From positions 76,189,257 to 76,253,256 of the forward strand of contig NC_077238.1 in assembly GCF_947179165.1 (NCBI RefSeq): DNA of 64,000 nt, in the 5' to 3' direction. Position numbers and translations under genes: made by a program. Below the pieces are notes generated by a model. The model was not told the DNA's origin. It ran no database searches and saw only the letters and a program-made list of their open reading frames with translations. This DNA is from Solanum dulcamara. Taxonomy: Eukaryota; Streptophyta; Magnoliopsida; Solanales; Solanaceae. This document shows positions 48,666 to 61,500 of the stretch, in pieces. Position 1 is the first letter of the stretch. Every line of letters begins with the position of its first letter.

Positions 48666-51499
48666 GATAAAAACTTAGATAGAAATTAATTTAGAAATAA
48701 CAAAGAGAACTAAAATTAAATTTCTTCAATACCTAAGATATAAGTTAAATATTCCTAATATCGAAATAACAAACAGTTTTTGGCTTAGCATAAGTTTATG
48801 TCTTCATATTATAATTTAACACAAGTTATGAATTAAAAGACTTAACAAGTACGCTTAACTCCCATAAAACAAATGTCAATCAAGTTATAAGTTCAGTTTA
48901 GAACAAATTATGTCGTAACCAACATAACATAGTTCCTACAAACCTTATATATGCTGAGTGAGTCAACAATTCAATTTCAGAATTGACAATAGAGTCTCAA
49001 GGAACTCTCACATTTATAAACAAGGGACTACAAACATTTATGATTCTTTTTTATTCTTTCTTATTTTCGATCGTGCGTTTAAATTTAATGTGAAAATAAA
49101 ACTCATTTTTTGTCGATCAATATAACGAATTATGTGTGCGACAAAATTCGAGAATTCAAGAGAAGAGATGCTAACAAGACCATCGTCAACGGATAGAGTT
49201 ATGGTAATATATGTAAGTAGTTACTAATTCCCTTTAATTGAGGAAGAACATGCAGGAATAATTAGTTGTAGAACTCACGCGATCCACAGTGTTAAAGAAA
49301 CTTATTTTTCTAAATAATAATATTTTTCAAAATAATTTGATCAAATCAAATATTTTTTTTAAAAAAAACATATTCCTCCATATTAAACTCACCCCAAGTC
49401 TACTCTTAATATAATGCTCCACAAAAAGAATTTTGATATTATTGATTAGGCTAATTATATGAGGTGGGGTTGCCATGATTTTATTTAAAATAAAAAATAT
49501 TTAAGAATGTGAATAACATGTATTTATAAAATAAACTAGATATATAAGAGCCCGTGCAATATATATTATTTAATTTGTTTAAATTTATGGGGTACAAATG
49601 ATATTAAAAGAGTCAATTAAATTTTTATATAATTTAAATTCATAATTATTGTAATAAATTGTATTTTTAAAATAATTTTTAAATAATATGTGTTACTCAT
49701 TCTGTCTCCACTTATGTGACACATGTGGAATTTTGAAAGTCAACCAAATTTTAGTATAGTCTTTTTACGTAATTTTCAAATAATATATGTCACTTCCTCT
49801 GTTTCAACTTATGTGGCACATGTGAAATTTTGAAAGTCAACCAAATTTTTAGTTGGAATATGGATTTTTTTAAAAATATTTTAAGTTGTTAATTATTATG
49901 ACTTATATTACTCTTAATTAATGAAATTTTTTAAATAATATATGTTATTTCTCCTATCCCAATTTATAAGGCACGTATGAAATTTTAAAAATTAACCAAA
50001 TTTCTAATATATTTTTAATATTTTAAGCTATGATTTATATTACTCTTAATGTAATACAAATAATACGTTTTGCGAAACTATCACTATCAAAGAAATTCTA
50101 TATTTTCCCCAAATGTTGGCCTATATATATACATTTGGTTCCCTTTGAATATGACATTCCCAAAAGGCAAGCCCTACCAATTGAATTATATACTACTCTA
50201 ATTACCTCTATTATTATCAACTCAACAAAAAATATATTAAGTGATTATCGTTTTCAAGTTAGTTAAAATAATGAAATTAATCTATGTAATTTAACTAATT
50301 AAATGATGCCAAACAATTCAATTCAATATCAAATGGGGAAGTAGCTACAACATTAACTAATTATTTGACCTTTTTCATGTAATCAGAGATTCTAAGTAAT
50401 TAATTATTGACAATTCCCTATACAAACAGAAAGGTTTTAATTAATTAAGTTGTTGAAAACAGAAACAGAGCAGAAAAACAAATTCTTGTTCCATCTGTTT
50501 AAATTTACGTGATATTATTATATTTTTAAAAAATAATATATTTATGTGTTTGATGGTATTGTGAGATCAAAAGTGCTATTATTTTTATTTTTATTTAGTA
50601 TCCAATAAAAATTTTCATATATTAATATATTAAAATAAAATAAAAAATATGAATTTTGGATTAACATGAGCAATAAATGTTGTAAATATATAGCATTAAT
50701 GAAAGAGTTTGGACTTTAATTAGGAGGGCACGGCAATCGGCATGAAAGACAAGTGTGATAATGAAGATGAATACGTTAAAAAAATGACATGAGTTCAAAC
50801 AGTGTGATTCAAAATATTTTGAGTTGAGGTCCACAATTCTTCCATATAGTAAAAGTCATTTATTTAAATAATGCTTCCAACAAAGTATTTTTTTATTTAT
50901 TAAGATTCAATTTTAAGATTTCTGATTAAAACTAAAATGAATAATTACATAATTAGATATACTTTACTATCATTTATATCATTATTACCTATAGTTTTAA
51001 AATATTATGTATCTTATCACTATTTAAAAAAATTATATCATATATTGAGAAAGATGCACTTAGATAAATGTAGTTTTGTTAATATATACACTAAAACAGG
51101 AAGAGAGGCGAGCGAGATGAGGAGGGTGATAAGTGAGATTTATTATGTATCTCAGATACATGCATGCAAATCACAATAGATACATACTAGATAAATGTAT
51201 ATGTATGTATCTGGTGTGATTCACATGTATGAGAGTGGTGAGCGAGATGAGGGAGGCGAACGAGATTTGTTATGTATTTCAAATATATGCGAATCCATTT
51301 AGATATAATACATCTAAAATAAATACACCTAATATTGACCATATATATCATGAGGTACATATATTTTGATGCATCAAAATTTAATAAGATATGTATAATA
51401 TTACAAACTAAAATATATCTAAATAATTAGCTTATAAACTAATGAAATTTACATAAAAATTCCAAAAACAAAAAGACACGGGCATCCCGTAATCTCACA

Positions 51500-51545
<46 letters not shown>

Positions 51546-51688
51546 TATTTTTTTAATTTTTTTTTATATTGATACTTTTTAACAATTAAAGATAAATTGA
51601 TCCCACTTACTTATTTGGAGTTACACGGATGGACACTCGGTGGGTTCATCTAAACTTGATTTCTATTTTAATATTTTCTCAAATTTTA
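48666..51688. other. AT-rich DNA; possible copia leader, no gene
   Basis: The first few hundred bases may be the copia leader, but no 5' LTR matching 28960-29329 is visible. Three related stretches with (T/C)ATGTG(A/G)CACATGTG(G/A)AATTTT lie at 49710, 49810 and, decayed, 49960, which look like Stowaway-type MITE halves. A two-unit GCGAGCGAGATGAG repeat (offset 131 bp) lies at 51107-51300. A (TA)n tract is at 51506-51541. Confidence 0.5.
51506..51541. repeat. (TA)n microsatellite
   Basis: Alternating TA through about 36 bp. Confidence 0.9.
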
Positions 51689-51890
51689 CTCTCTCTATTT
51701 TAAAATAAATTAATTATTATTTTCATAATTCAAACTAATTGAATTGTTCAAAATTCAATTTTGTTATTAAAAATTTCTTTTATTTTAAAAGAGTTAATTA
51801 TTTATATTTATGATTTTATTTTGAATTATTTATATTTTCAATAATAGATTAAAAATAACTAAAAAAAAAAAGTGAAAGCAATGGAGGGAG
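51689..51890. mobile_element. Stowaway-like MITE, about 202 bp
   Basis: Left end CTCTCTCTATTTTAAAATAA; right end on minus CTCCCTCCATTGCTTTCA, close to the Stowaway consensus CTCCCTCCGTTTCA. TA is on both sides. Confidence 0.55.
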
Positions 51891-51892
51891 TA

Positions 51893-52366
51893 ATATTTTT
51901 ATATTTTAATAGTTAGGACTTAAAAGTTCTACCTCAAATTTTACAAGCAATTACTCTCCACGTTTCAATTTGTTTTTTCTATTTTTTAATTTTTTTTTAT
52001 AACTTTTTAATTTTAATTTTTTACATAATATATTTAAAACCGTTAAATTAAAAAATATTTATAAATATGACACGTCTTTAATTCAAATAATAAAATTCAA
52101 AAATCTTCTTTATTTTTATTAAATGTAATTAAAATAAATTAAAACACATGAAATAACATATTTACGACAACCCATTTTGGTAGGTTCACAAATTTACTTG
52201 AATCCTTGTACAATTTTAAATATTTCAAATTTTCTAAAAAAATAAAAAAACGATGAATATCTCTACTTCAGAAATTATATTATATGTAAACTTTTTGTGC
52301 GGTTGAATGGATAAAGTATGTGAATAACATGTCATAACTCATATGTATTAATCTCTTGTTAGAACA
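51893..52366. other. AT-rich intergenic DNA
   Basis: No gene seen. A TTACTCTCCACGTTTCAATT stretch at 51951 looks like one end of another Stowaway-type MITE. Confidence 0.45.
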
Positions 52367-52693
52367 CCATTGAAGGTGTTCAAGCACACTCTTCCATAGA
52401 TGGAGAGTGAGCTGAGGAAGAGAAGGCTGAGAAGAGAAAGCTGCGAAGAGAGAAGAGTAGATAGAGAAGAGAGAATGAGAAGAGTAAAGTTAGAAAGAGA
52501 GAGTTATCAAAATATCAGTATATTGTATTCCCTTATACTGTACTCAATTATGTATTTATACTTGTACATGGAAAGGTATGAATACATCTACTAACTAACT
52601 CCTAACTGATTCTTAACAGAATACTAACTACTTTTAGTTAGTCTAACAAACTCCGAACAGCCATTAGCTTGTCAATTACTCATTTAGTCAACA
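52367..52693 (-). repeat. 3' LTR of the younger Ty1-copia element, 327 bp
   Basis: On minus it starts TGTTGACTAAATGAG and ends GGTGTTCTAACA. It is preceded by the polypurine tract AAGCTTGAGGGGGAG (52708-52694). It has a TATA-like GTATAAATAC stretch. Confidence 0.85.
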
Positions 52694-55600
52694 CTCCCCC
52701 TCAAGCTTATGGTTTAAATAAATTCATGACTCCTAAGCCACTTAGGAGTGTTTGGTGTTATGCTTTGCCCAAGCTCTTTGTGAGTAGATCCGCCAGTTGA
52801 TCTTCAGTGTGAGTGAACTCAGTTTTCAGAACTCCTTGACAAATCTTTTCTCTTACAAAGTGACAGTCTATGTCTATGTGTTTAGTCCTTTCATGGAAAA
52901 TTGGATTTGCTGCAATTTGTATTGCAGATTTGCTGTCACACATCATTCTAACAGGAATATCAACTTGGATACCAAGTTCTCTGAACAAGCCAATTAGCTA
53001 GGTTACCTCTGCTGCACAATTTGCCATACTCCTGAACTCAGCCTCAGCTGAGCTTCTGGAGACTGTCTCTTGTTTCTTGGATTTCCAGGAGATGAGGGCC
53101 TCACCAAATTTAACTAAGTAACCTGTGACAGACCTCCTAGTTTCTAGACATGCACCCCAATCTGAGTCACAATAAGCAAGAAGTTGATTTGAAGAGGCTG
53201 CTGGCATGAAGAGTCCAAGGCCTGGGGCATCTTTGATGTATCTTACAACTCTGAGTGCTGCAGCCATGTGTGATTCCTTGGGACAATGCATATATTGACT
53301 TAACTTCTGTACTGAGAAAGCTAGGTCAGGTCTTGTCATTGTAAGGTAGAGGAGTCTTCCAACTAGCCTTTGGTATCTGCTAGGGTCCTTCAGCACAGGA
53401 TCTGTGTGTTCTTCTTTGGGAGGAATACATTCATCAAACTTTACAGATGTGAGTTTCAGATTTTGTTCAAGTGGTGTACCTTCAGGTTTAGCTCCCCCTA
53501 GATCAGCTTCAGCTATTAATTCCAAGGCATACTTTCTTTGAGACAAGTGTATACCTTGACTGGATCTGGCAACTTCAATTCCTAGGAAGAATTTGAGTTC
53601 TCCTAGATCCTTCATCTTGAATTGTTTCTGCAGGTCTGTCCTTGTGCTGTATATGAGAGTTTGTCTGCTCCCAGTGATCAGAAGATCATCTACATAGACT
53701 AATATAATAACTATGTCACCTTCATCCTGCTTAGTGATCAGGGAATAGTCATAGTGACTCTGAGTAAATCCCAACTACAGCAGTGCTTCTGTTAGCTTTA
53801 GGTTCCACTGTCTAGGAGCTTGTTTGAGGCCATAGAGTGACTTGTGGAGTTTGCAAACTTTACCCTTCTCCCCCTGTCTGGCAAACCCAGCAGGAATAGT
53901 CATGTAGACCTCTTCTAAAAGGTCACTATTGAGGAAAGCATTATGGACATCCATTTGATGAATAAACCAGCTTTTAGCAGCAGCAAGAGCAATAACTGAC
54001 CTGACAGTGACCATCTTTGCAATAGGGCTGAAAGTCTCACTGTAATCCAAACCTTCTTGTAGGCTGTACCCTTTTGCAACTAATCTGGCCTTAAATCTTT
54101 CAACCTCACCTAAAGCCTTGTACTTGACCTTGTATACCCACTTGCAGCCAATAGGTGTCTTACCAGGGGGCAGATCCACCACAGACCAAGTGTGATTATC
54201 CTGCAAGGCAGAAATTTCAAGTTGCATAGCCTGAATCCACTTGGGATCCAGAGAAGCTTCAGAGTAGGAGGAAGGTTCAGAGATGGCAGAGTAAGAAGCA
54301 AGAGTGTGGACATAGGCTGGGGACAGATGAGCATAGGACAAGTGTGCAGAGATGGGGTATGAGGAGGAGCTATGAGCAGCAGTGACAAAGTCCTGAAGCC
54401 ACAGAGGAGGCTTAGTTTGTCGAGATGACTTCCTAGTGGGAAGAACATGGGGTGGAGAAGAAAGGTCAGGAGAAGAAGAAGGCACATCAGGACAGACACT
54501 AGAGGGAATTGAAGGCACAGGGGAGGAGATTGGTGGTGATTGAGAAGAGGATTCAACAGTGTCTGGGGGAGTAGTGAGAACAGGAAAAAGGGGATTGGAG
54601 GAGATGTGTAACTCTTTGAAAGGAAAGACATCTTCCTTGAACACTACATTTCTATTGACAAACAGTGATTTGGAATGAAGGTCATATAAAAGGTAGCCCT
54701 TTTGAGACATAGAGTACCCCATCATGACTGCAGGAATAGCTCTAGGAGCAAATTTGTCTGACACATTTGGACAAGCAGCATAGCACAGGCATCCAAAGGT
54801 TCTGATGTGAGTGAGTGAAGGAGGCTGTGAATACAGCAATTCAAAAGGAGATTTGTAATGAAGTAGTTTAGAGGGTAGTATGTTGAGCAAATAGACAGCA
54901 GTTGTAACACACTCACCCCAAAATTTCAAGGGAATGCTGGCTTGAAATCTGAGAGCCCTGGCCATGTTCAAGATAGTTCTGTGTTTCCTTTCGGCAACAC
55001 CATTTTGTTGGGGTGTATATGTACATGTACTCTGATGAAGAATCCCAAGAGTAGACAGCAGAGATTGGAACTCATGACTGAAGAATTCACTGCCATTATC
55101 AGATCTAAAAGTCTTAACAGTGGTAGAAAAAACATTGTGAACCTGTGAGAAGAACTTTCTTAGCACCACTATAGTGTCAGCTTTAGAGGTAATAAGAAAC
55201 ACCCAAGTATATCTTGAAAAGTCATCTACTATAGTGACAAAATATTTCATTCCAGCATGAGTTGGTACTCTATAGGGACCCCATATATCACAATGAACAA
55301 GTTCAAACACAGACTTAGACACATTAGAACTAGTTGGGAATGGTAGTTTAGGTTGTTTAGCTAAAGGACAAACAGTGCAAGATAAATCCACATTTGTTTG
55401 TACAAGGTCAAGACCTGTGGACTTCTTTATTATATCTATTGGTGCATGACCTAATATTCTATGCCACAAAGACATGGACTCAATTTGACTTGATTGATGT
55501 GCTGAGGGAACAGGAACAGCTGGGACTGAGTTGATGAAATCTTCCTTGAGGATGTAGAGACCCTGTTCTTCTCTACCAATCCCCCTGACCAGTCCACTGC

Positions 55601-55997
55601 AGAGATCCTGAAAGATACAAAAGTCAGGAAAGAATGCAACCATACACTGAAGTTCCTTAGTAAGTTGTGATACAGATAATAAGTTACACTTGAAGTCTGG
55701 AACAAATAGCACATTGCTGATACTTTGGTTTCCAAACACTTTTGTTTTCCCAGTGTGTGAGACGGATGTTACATTTCCAGTGGGAAGTTGTACTTCTCTC
55801 TTATCAAAGTTAGGCACTGGTTGAATTGTGTCCAGTGCATCAAGACTAGCAGTCATGTGATCTGTTGCTCCTGTATCAACTATCCATTCCCTAGGCATAT
55901 GTTTGGATACTAAAGCAGACAAAATACTACCTGCAGAGGCTGCTTTGACTGAATGCTCCCCTTTATTTTTTGTTAAAAGAGAAGAATAGCAGATCAT
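52694..55997 (-). pseudogene. Ty1-copia pol, nearly complete, two amber codons, 5'-truncated
   Basis: On minus from 55997: retropepsin-like motif (VDTGATDHMT), integrase zinc part (HRILGHAP to CTVCPLAKQ), integrase core (VHCDIWGPYR, FRSDNGSEF, QNGVAERKHRT), Ser/Pro-rich linker, RT (CKWVYKVKYKALGEVERFKA, MDVHNAFLN, ILVYVDDLLITG) and RNase H (CDSDWGACLETRRSVTGY, RTKHIDIDCHFVREK). TAG codons at 53775-53777 and 52998-53000 break it into three frames (740, 258 and about 79 residues); otherwise the sequence is well kept. Gag, the primer site and the 5' LTR are missing upstream of 55997. The third frame ends at 52758. Confidence 0.9.
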
Positions 55998-57333
55998 GTA
56001 TCGTTACACCTTCCTAATATTTTTTGTTTCAGCTAGCATTGGTGTCCAAGATTGTTAAACTTTATTTTTTTCCATGAGCTTGTCGTAGTAGGTATTAAAT
56101 TATGCCGGAAAACTTTTTGTTCACTTGAATTGTACATGTTTTTTAAGGGTCCTTTAATTTTTTGATAATATTTAACAGAAGAATGGAAATTATTAACTTT
56201 CAAATATTTGAAAGATATTTTCTACCAAAATGATATTTTAAAGATATAATTTAAGTTTGGAGTATAGTTTTAAAATGTTTTTGGCTAAAAATTCAAATTT
56301 ATACAGTCTAAGTTTCAAAATTAGTTTTTGGGAGAAGTTTTACCTTACTCACAAATTAAATTGATTTTTTTTTCCAAATAAACACATGCTCAAACACAAA
56401 TTCAATATTCAACTTTTTAAATTTCAAATTTCAACTTCAATATTTATGGGGAAGCTAAAGATATGTATGTATAATGAATCAAAATTTCTTTTTTTAATTT
56501 AAACATGTTATGTGGATATTAAAATTAAGGAGTTGGTAAATTAGAAAAAAAAAGCATTCGTCCTGAAACATATTAAAAAAGAAGTTTTATATCCATGGTC
56601 AATCCTTTAAACTTGTAAGTAGATTTAATTTAGACATTAAAATTGTAATTTATTTCAATTGAATAATTGATCACATGATAAAATATTTTTATTAAACATT
56701 TTCAAATCATTTCCCAAAAAAATTATATACATGTCCTCACACGTCCATCGGATAGTTTAACTAACCACATAAAATATTTTTTCCTCTAATTATATACATT
56801 AGCTTCAACTCAAATATACTTGAGATTTTATTATTCATTGATGTTAATGCATATAATTAAAACATGCGACATATAAACCTAAGAAATATAATATATTTTT
56901 CTTAAAATTTAAATTAAAAATATATTAAAAATATTTTATCATATATTCAACGTTTAATTAAAATAAATCATAATTGGAAAAATGTAAATTTGACTTTGCC
57001 AGCTTTTAACCCCAGAAATTTTACTTCCCAACGAAATATAAATTATGGAACAACCCGGGTTATTCGGGAACTTGTTTCAGACATATTTTCTTTTGCGCAG
57101 TGCCAAAACTCAAAAGTCACCACCTTCCCTTGTTTTACTAATCTCTCTTATTTTATCATATTTTAATTTTAACATGAATTTTAATTTTTCTAAAATTATG
57201 TAATTATAAATTAAAATATTTTCTAATTATATGATATTAAATATGTTATAATTAAAGTGTTATAAAAAATAAAATATTTTTTAAGATAGACTAAAAAATA
57301 GAAAACAAATAAAGAAATTATAAAACTTTAGTT
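55998..57333. other. AT-rich intergenic DNA
   Basis: No gag or LTR continues the copia element here. No gene seen; low-complexity AT-rich sequence. Confidence 0.5.
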
Positions 57334-57335
57334 AT

Positions 57336-57712
57336 ATGTTTGTCAATTGAATGTGCACAAAATTATTCCATCATTACAACTTAAGTTGATCACTAGACAA
57401 TAATTAATGGTGTAGCTACATTAATTTAAGGATGATTACTTAAATATTTTCATTCAAAAATTATATTATGCATATAAAAAATAAGTTAATATATAAATAT
57501 GTTATTTAATTTGAATTCAATTGATATCATATGTTTTAATAACATTAGTTATATATTAACTTATTTTTATATACACATAATACAATATTTTAATAAAAAA
57601 TATTCAAGTGGCCATCCTTAAATCAATATAGCTATGCCACTAATTATTATCTATTGATCATCTTACGTTTTAATAGTGGAATAATTTTTGTGCACGGTCA
57701 ATTGACAAATAT
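57336..57712. mobile_element. Fold-back element with arms of about 160 bp
   Basis: The left arm (GTTTGTCAATTGAATGTGCA onward, to about 57500) is repeated inverted in the right arm (about 57545-57712, ending GCACGGTCAATTGACAAAT). The arms match over almost their whole length with small gaps, leaving a loop of about 45 bp. No coding capacity. Confidence 0.8.
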
Positions 57713-57716
57713 ATAA

Positions 57717-58106
57717 GAGCCCGTTTGGATGAGTTTAAAAAAATAACTTTTATGTATGAAATGCTTTTAGAATTTTGAGGTGTTGAAAATTATTTTTATA
57801 AATAAGCAGTTGAGTATTTGGATAAAAATGCTTAAATGAGGAAAATGATGTGAATTTTAGGATTAGAAGAATAAAAAGGATAGTTTGAGAATTTAGTTAA
57901 AATATAAGGGATATAAAAGTAATTTAAATGGTCAAAGAAAATGACTTTAAACACTTAGAAAAAAAAAGTTAAGAATCCTAACTTTTCATTTTTGACTGAT
58001 TTTAAGAATTTTATGGCTTAAAGTTAGCATTAGTCAAACATATCTAAAAGCTAAAAAGGGACTTTAAGTTGATTTTGACCAACTTAAAGCCCATTCAAAC
58101 GGACTC
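57717..58106. mobile_element. Tourist-like (PIF/Harbinger-type) MITE, 390 bp
   Basis: Left end GAGCCCGTTTGGATG; right end on minus GAGTCCGTTTGAATGGG. TAA on both sides (57714-57716, 58107-58109) fits the 3-bp duplication of this superfamily. It starts 4 bp after the fold-back element and lies about 450 bp before the AIL6-like start codon. Confidence 0.7.
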
Positions 58107-58343
58107 TAACAAAAGTTTGAGTTGAGAAGTTTTTACTAATGATCTTTTTACCCATAAAAATAGACGTATTAAGATATGCATATATATATACATATTTTTT
58201 AATATTATTATTTTAAATATATTGAACAAATAAAGACAAGACGATAATATGGAGTATATCCTCTCTCTTTAAAAATTTAAAATTGAAGGTGCATCCCTCT
58301 GATTTTACGCCGGACGTGGCAGATGAAACCGCCTTTTTTCCCC

Positions 58344-58353
58344 TATTATATAC
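58344..58353 (+). promoter_or_regulatory. Possible TATA box of the AIL6-like gene
   Basis: TATTATATAC about 200 bp upstream of the start codon, followed by a CT-rich leader. Assigned by position and sequence only. Confidence 0.35.
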
Positions 58354-58551
58354 CTCCACATTTCCTCTCTTATTTTTTTGTCCTTAACCAAATACTTCTG
58401 CTACTTTAATTTCTCCTTTATTTTTTGCATGCTTTTGAATCTTTTTTCCAAACCCCTTAGTCAAAGAAGAAGCAAAATGTGTTTACACACATATTATTAA
58501 TCCAAAATAAATTGAAGTTTTTCTTTTTTTGATAAGAAAGATTCAATAAAT

Positions 58552-61500
58552 ATGGCTCCACAAAATAATAACTGGTTATCTTTTTCTTTATCTTCAATGG
58601 AAATGCTAAACTCTACTTCTTCTACTCATGAATCTTCTATGCTTCAATCTAATGCCCCTTCTGCTACTGTTGCTCAGGAATCTCATCAATACTATTTTGC
58701 TGATAACTTCTTTCCTCATGGTAAGCATGCAATTTATTTATTTCTTTTCATTCTTAATCACAAGTCTCGAGTTTGATTTAAAAGCTTATAACATTTTTTT
58801 TTCATTTTAGTGAGCCTTACGAGATGCGAATCTGAATTAGTATAGCCTAAAAAATAAATGAACTTTTTCAATCTCAAGCCCAAACGAAAGATGTATTCAA
58901 TGTTTTTGAAACATTTTTACAATTTTGTTTTTATAGATTTGAATAATGAAGTATTTATCCGGAATTTCTGTTTTAGTTGATGAGGAAGTAATTAAAAGTA
59001 AGAAAAAGACAAAGAAAATGCAACCATGTGGTCTTATATTACGGTTACTGCTATGTTGGTCAATAATCTTTGATCACTCTATTACCAGAAACTTGTTTCC
59101 CCAAATAAATAAAAATAAAAATAAAAACAACTCATTTTTGCTTAGCTATGATTTTTTTTTTCTTCGAATAAATAATATATATATTTTTTAATTTGTTGCA
59201 GGATGGACGAATGTCCCTAGAACACATGAATTAATGTATTCAGGAAATGAAAAACAAATTTATCATCAAGGTTTATTTGTAGATTCGCAAATAATTCAGC
59301 AACACCAGCACCACCAACACCACCACCAACCGCCGCCGAAGCTCGAAGATTTTTTCGGCGGAGAGACGGAGACTCAGGACTCGTCGTCGTTAACTCACAT
59401 CTACGACCACCACCACGGCAGGGGCGTCGCCGCCGGTAACGGCGGTGGTGGGTACTTCAACGACGGCCGGGAAGATCTAAATAATAATAATTATTCGGTG
59501 GCGGTTGGTGGTTTTCAAACATTGCCGACGAACTCGGGATCGGAAGTTGATGACTCACAGGTTATGGGGAGTGAGTTTGCTACTGAGTCAAGTAACGAGT
59601 TGGGTTACTCACAGTGTCCTCCTATAATTACTTTGGGTGTTGCAACAAATTCAGAAAAAGCTATAGTTACCGCGGTTAATTCTGAGAGTTGTAAGAAAAT
59701 TACTGATACTTTTGGTCAAAGAACTTCCATTTACAGAGGGGTAACAAGGTAATTATCTTCCATTGCATTAGAAAATCATGAGTTTTGAAATTTATATATT
59801 TTAGTATAAAGTTTTGTATTAATTAATTCGAAAAAAATGGTTTTCAATTTTATTTTTCTCTGCAGGCATAGATGGACAGGAAGATATGAAGCACATCTAT
59901 GGGATAATAGTTGTAAAAGAGAGGGCCAAGCAAGAAAAGGACGTCAAGGTAAATGTTTTTTCGATTTATTTGTCCGACTTTTGATTGATGGGGATAAAGA
60001 AATTTTTTGAATTTTGTGATTTTTTAAACTAAATATTAGTGTAATGTATCCGATTTTAATATGAAAAGTTTATGATATTAAATAAATTATCAAAAAAAAG
60101 CTCTTATACCCCAGGGGTATGTTATTGTATGGTCTTAAATAAATAGTATAATTTATAACTTCACATATAAATGAATGAAATATTTAAAGTTAAATTATTC
60201 AACAATGGACAAAATCTGACATAATATATAAATGTCTTTTAATTTAGTTTTCACATTTATGTCATCTGTAGTACGACGTATATATTTATATAAAGTTCAA
60301 TATGTATCTGCGTTCTATGTGATATAATATACATAAATGTGTGATTATTTTTTTTAATTTTATATAAATTTAAATCTATGATATAGAGTTTCAACTGGAC
60401 AGTTGTGAGTCTGATAAAGAATACAGTTGCATGCAATTGAAAAACTTTAATGTGCTCAGATTTTTTTTTTCTTTCTTTGAAAACAGGCTTTTATGATGAT
60501 TGATTGATGACTGGTATCTAAATGTACAACTTGTACTCTTTTTTTGGTTTTTCTTCACATTTTTACAACTGATTTGATCAGCTGGGCCGCCAATTTGTTC
60601 ATTTTTTTCAGATTACGTATGGGTTTTTAATATATTCTGCTAATATTTATTTTTCTGACCAATTCTGAAATATACTCATCTTATCAGTCTGAAAACAAAT
60701 TTGTAAATATTTTGTCCATTAGTTATTCATTTTCTTCACCATATATTTATCTGGTAGCATATTTTCAAAATTACCACGTGCATACTCAGCTAGTCTAAAG
60801 TCTGAAACACTAGCTTTCTTTCCATACGTTCAAGCCTTGGTAATAAATTATTAGATATTTGTGATGATGGGAGGTACAGATTTTTCATTGAACTAATTCA
60901 TGTTGAGAAAGTTGACTAGTAGTCTGCCAAATAAGACAGAAATAACGTATTAATAACAAATTAAATACTCTAATAGAATAAATAATTTATAATGTTAAGC
61001 GAATATAAATTAAATCTTGAGAATCTAAAAGAAGTGCCTGCTTTTTTATTTTTTTAAAAATAGTTTATGGATTCATACTCCTACTCTATATATAGTTGTT
61101 ATTTGATGCTGATCATGTATAGCGGGTGGACCTACAAATAGTGGATTTGACAGCTCTAATACTATTTGTTTACTACTAGTAAGAGTCTTTTCGTTATATA
61201 AGTATTACTTAATTATAATTTTGTTATTCATATATTAGTTGTTTCATCTATAACTCATACAATGTATTACTATGCAGGATTCTAGATTGCTAACCAAATG
61301 GCAAATACTGAATTTGATGGGTAGAAATTTTGTGTAGCAAAAAAAAGTGCTACCAAACATGATATATGAATAAATCAGCTCCTAACCGGCAACCAAACGA
61401 CCTCTTAGAACTTGGCTGGCTTAGAACTTGCAGACACACAACCCTTTTAATTTCACATTGTTAGCATAGTAGTATGGAAAAAAATTAATTAATTGATAAT

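Noticed and set aside
49540..49575. Possible degenerate Helitron 3' end (CTAG with GCACGGGCTC on minus)
   Set aside because: No hairpin or matching 5' end was found.
51100..51300. GATACAT-like words as a second KI-MULE copy
   Set aside because: Only a few words in a two-unit GCGAGCGAGATGAG repeat; no transposase or protease sequence nearby.
54110..55735. Overlapping minus and plus open frames inside copia pol
   Set aside because: They are alternate-frame shadows of the 740-residue pol frame.
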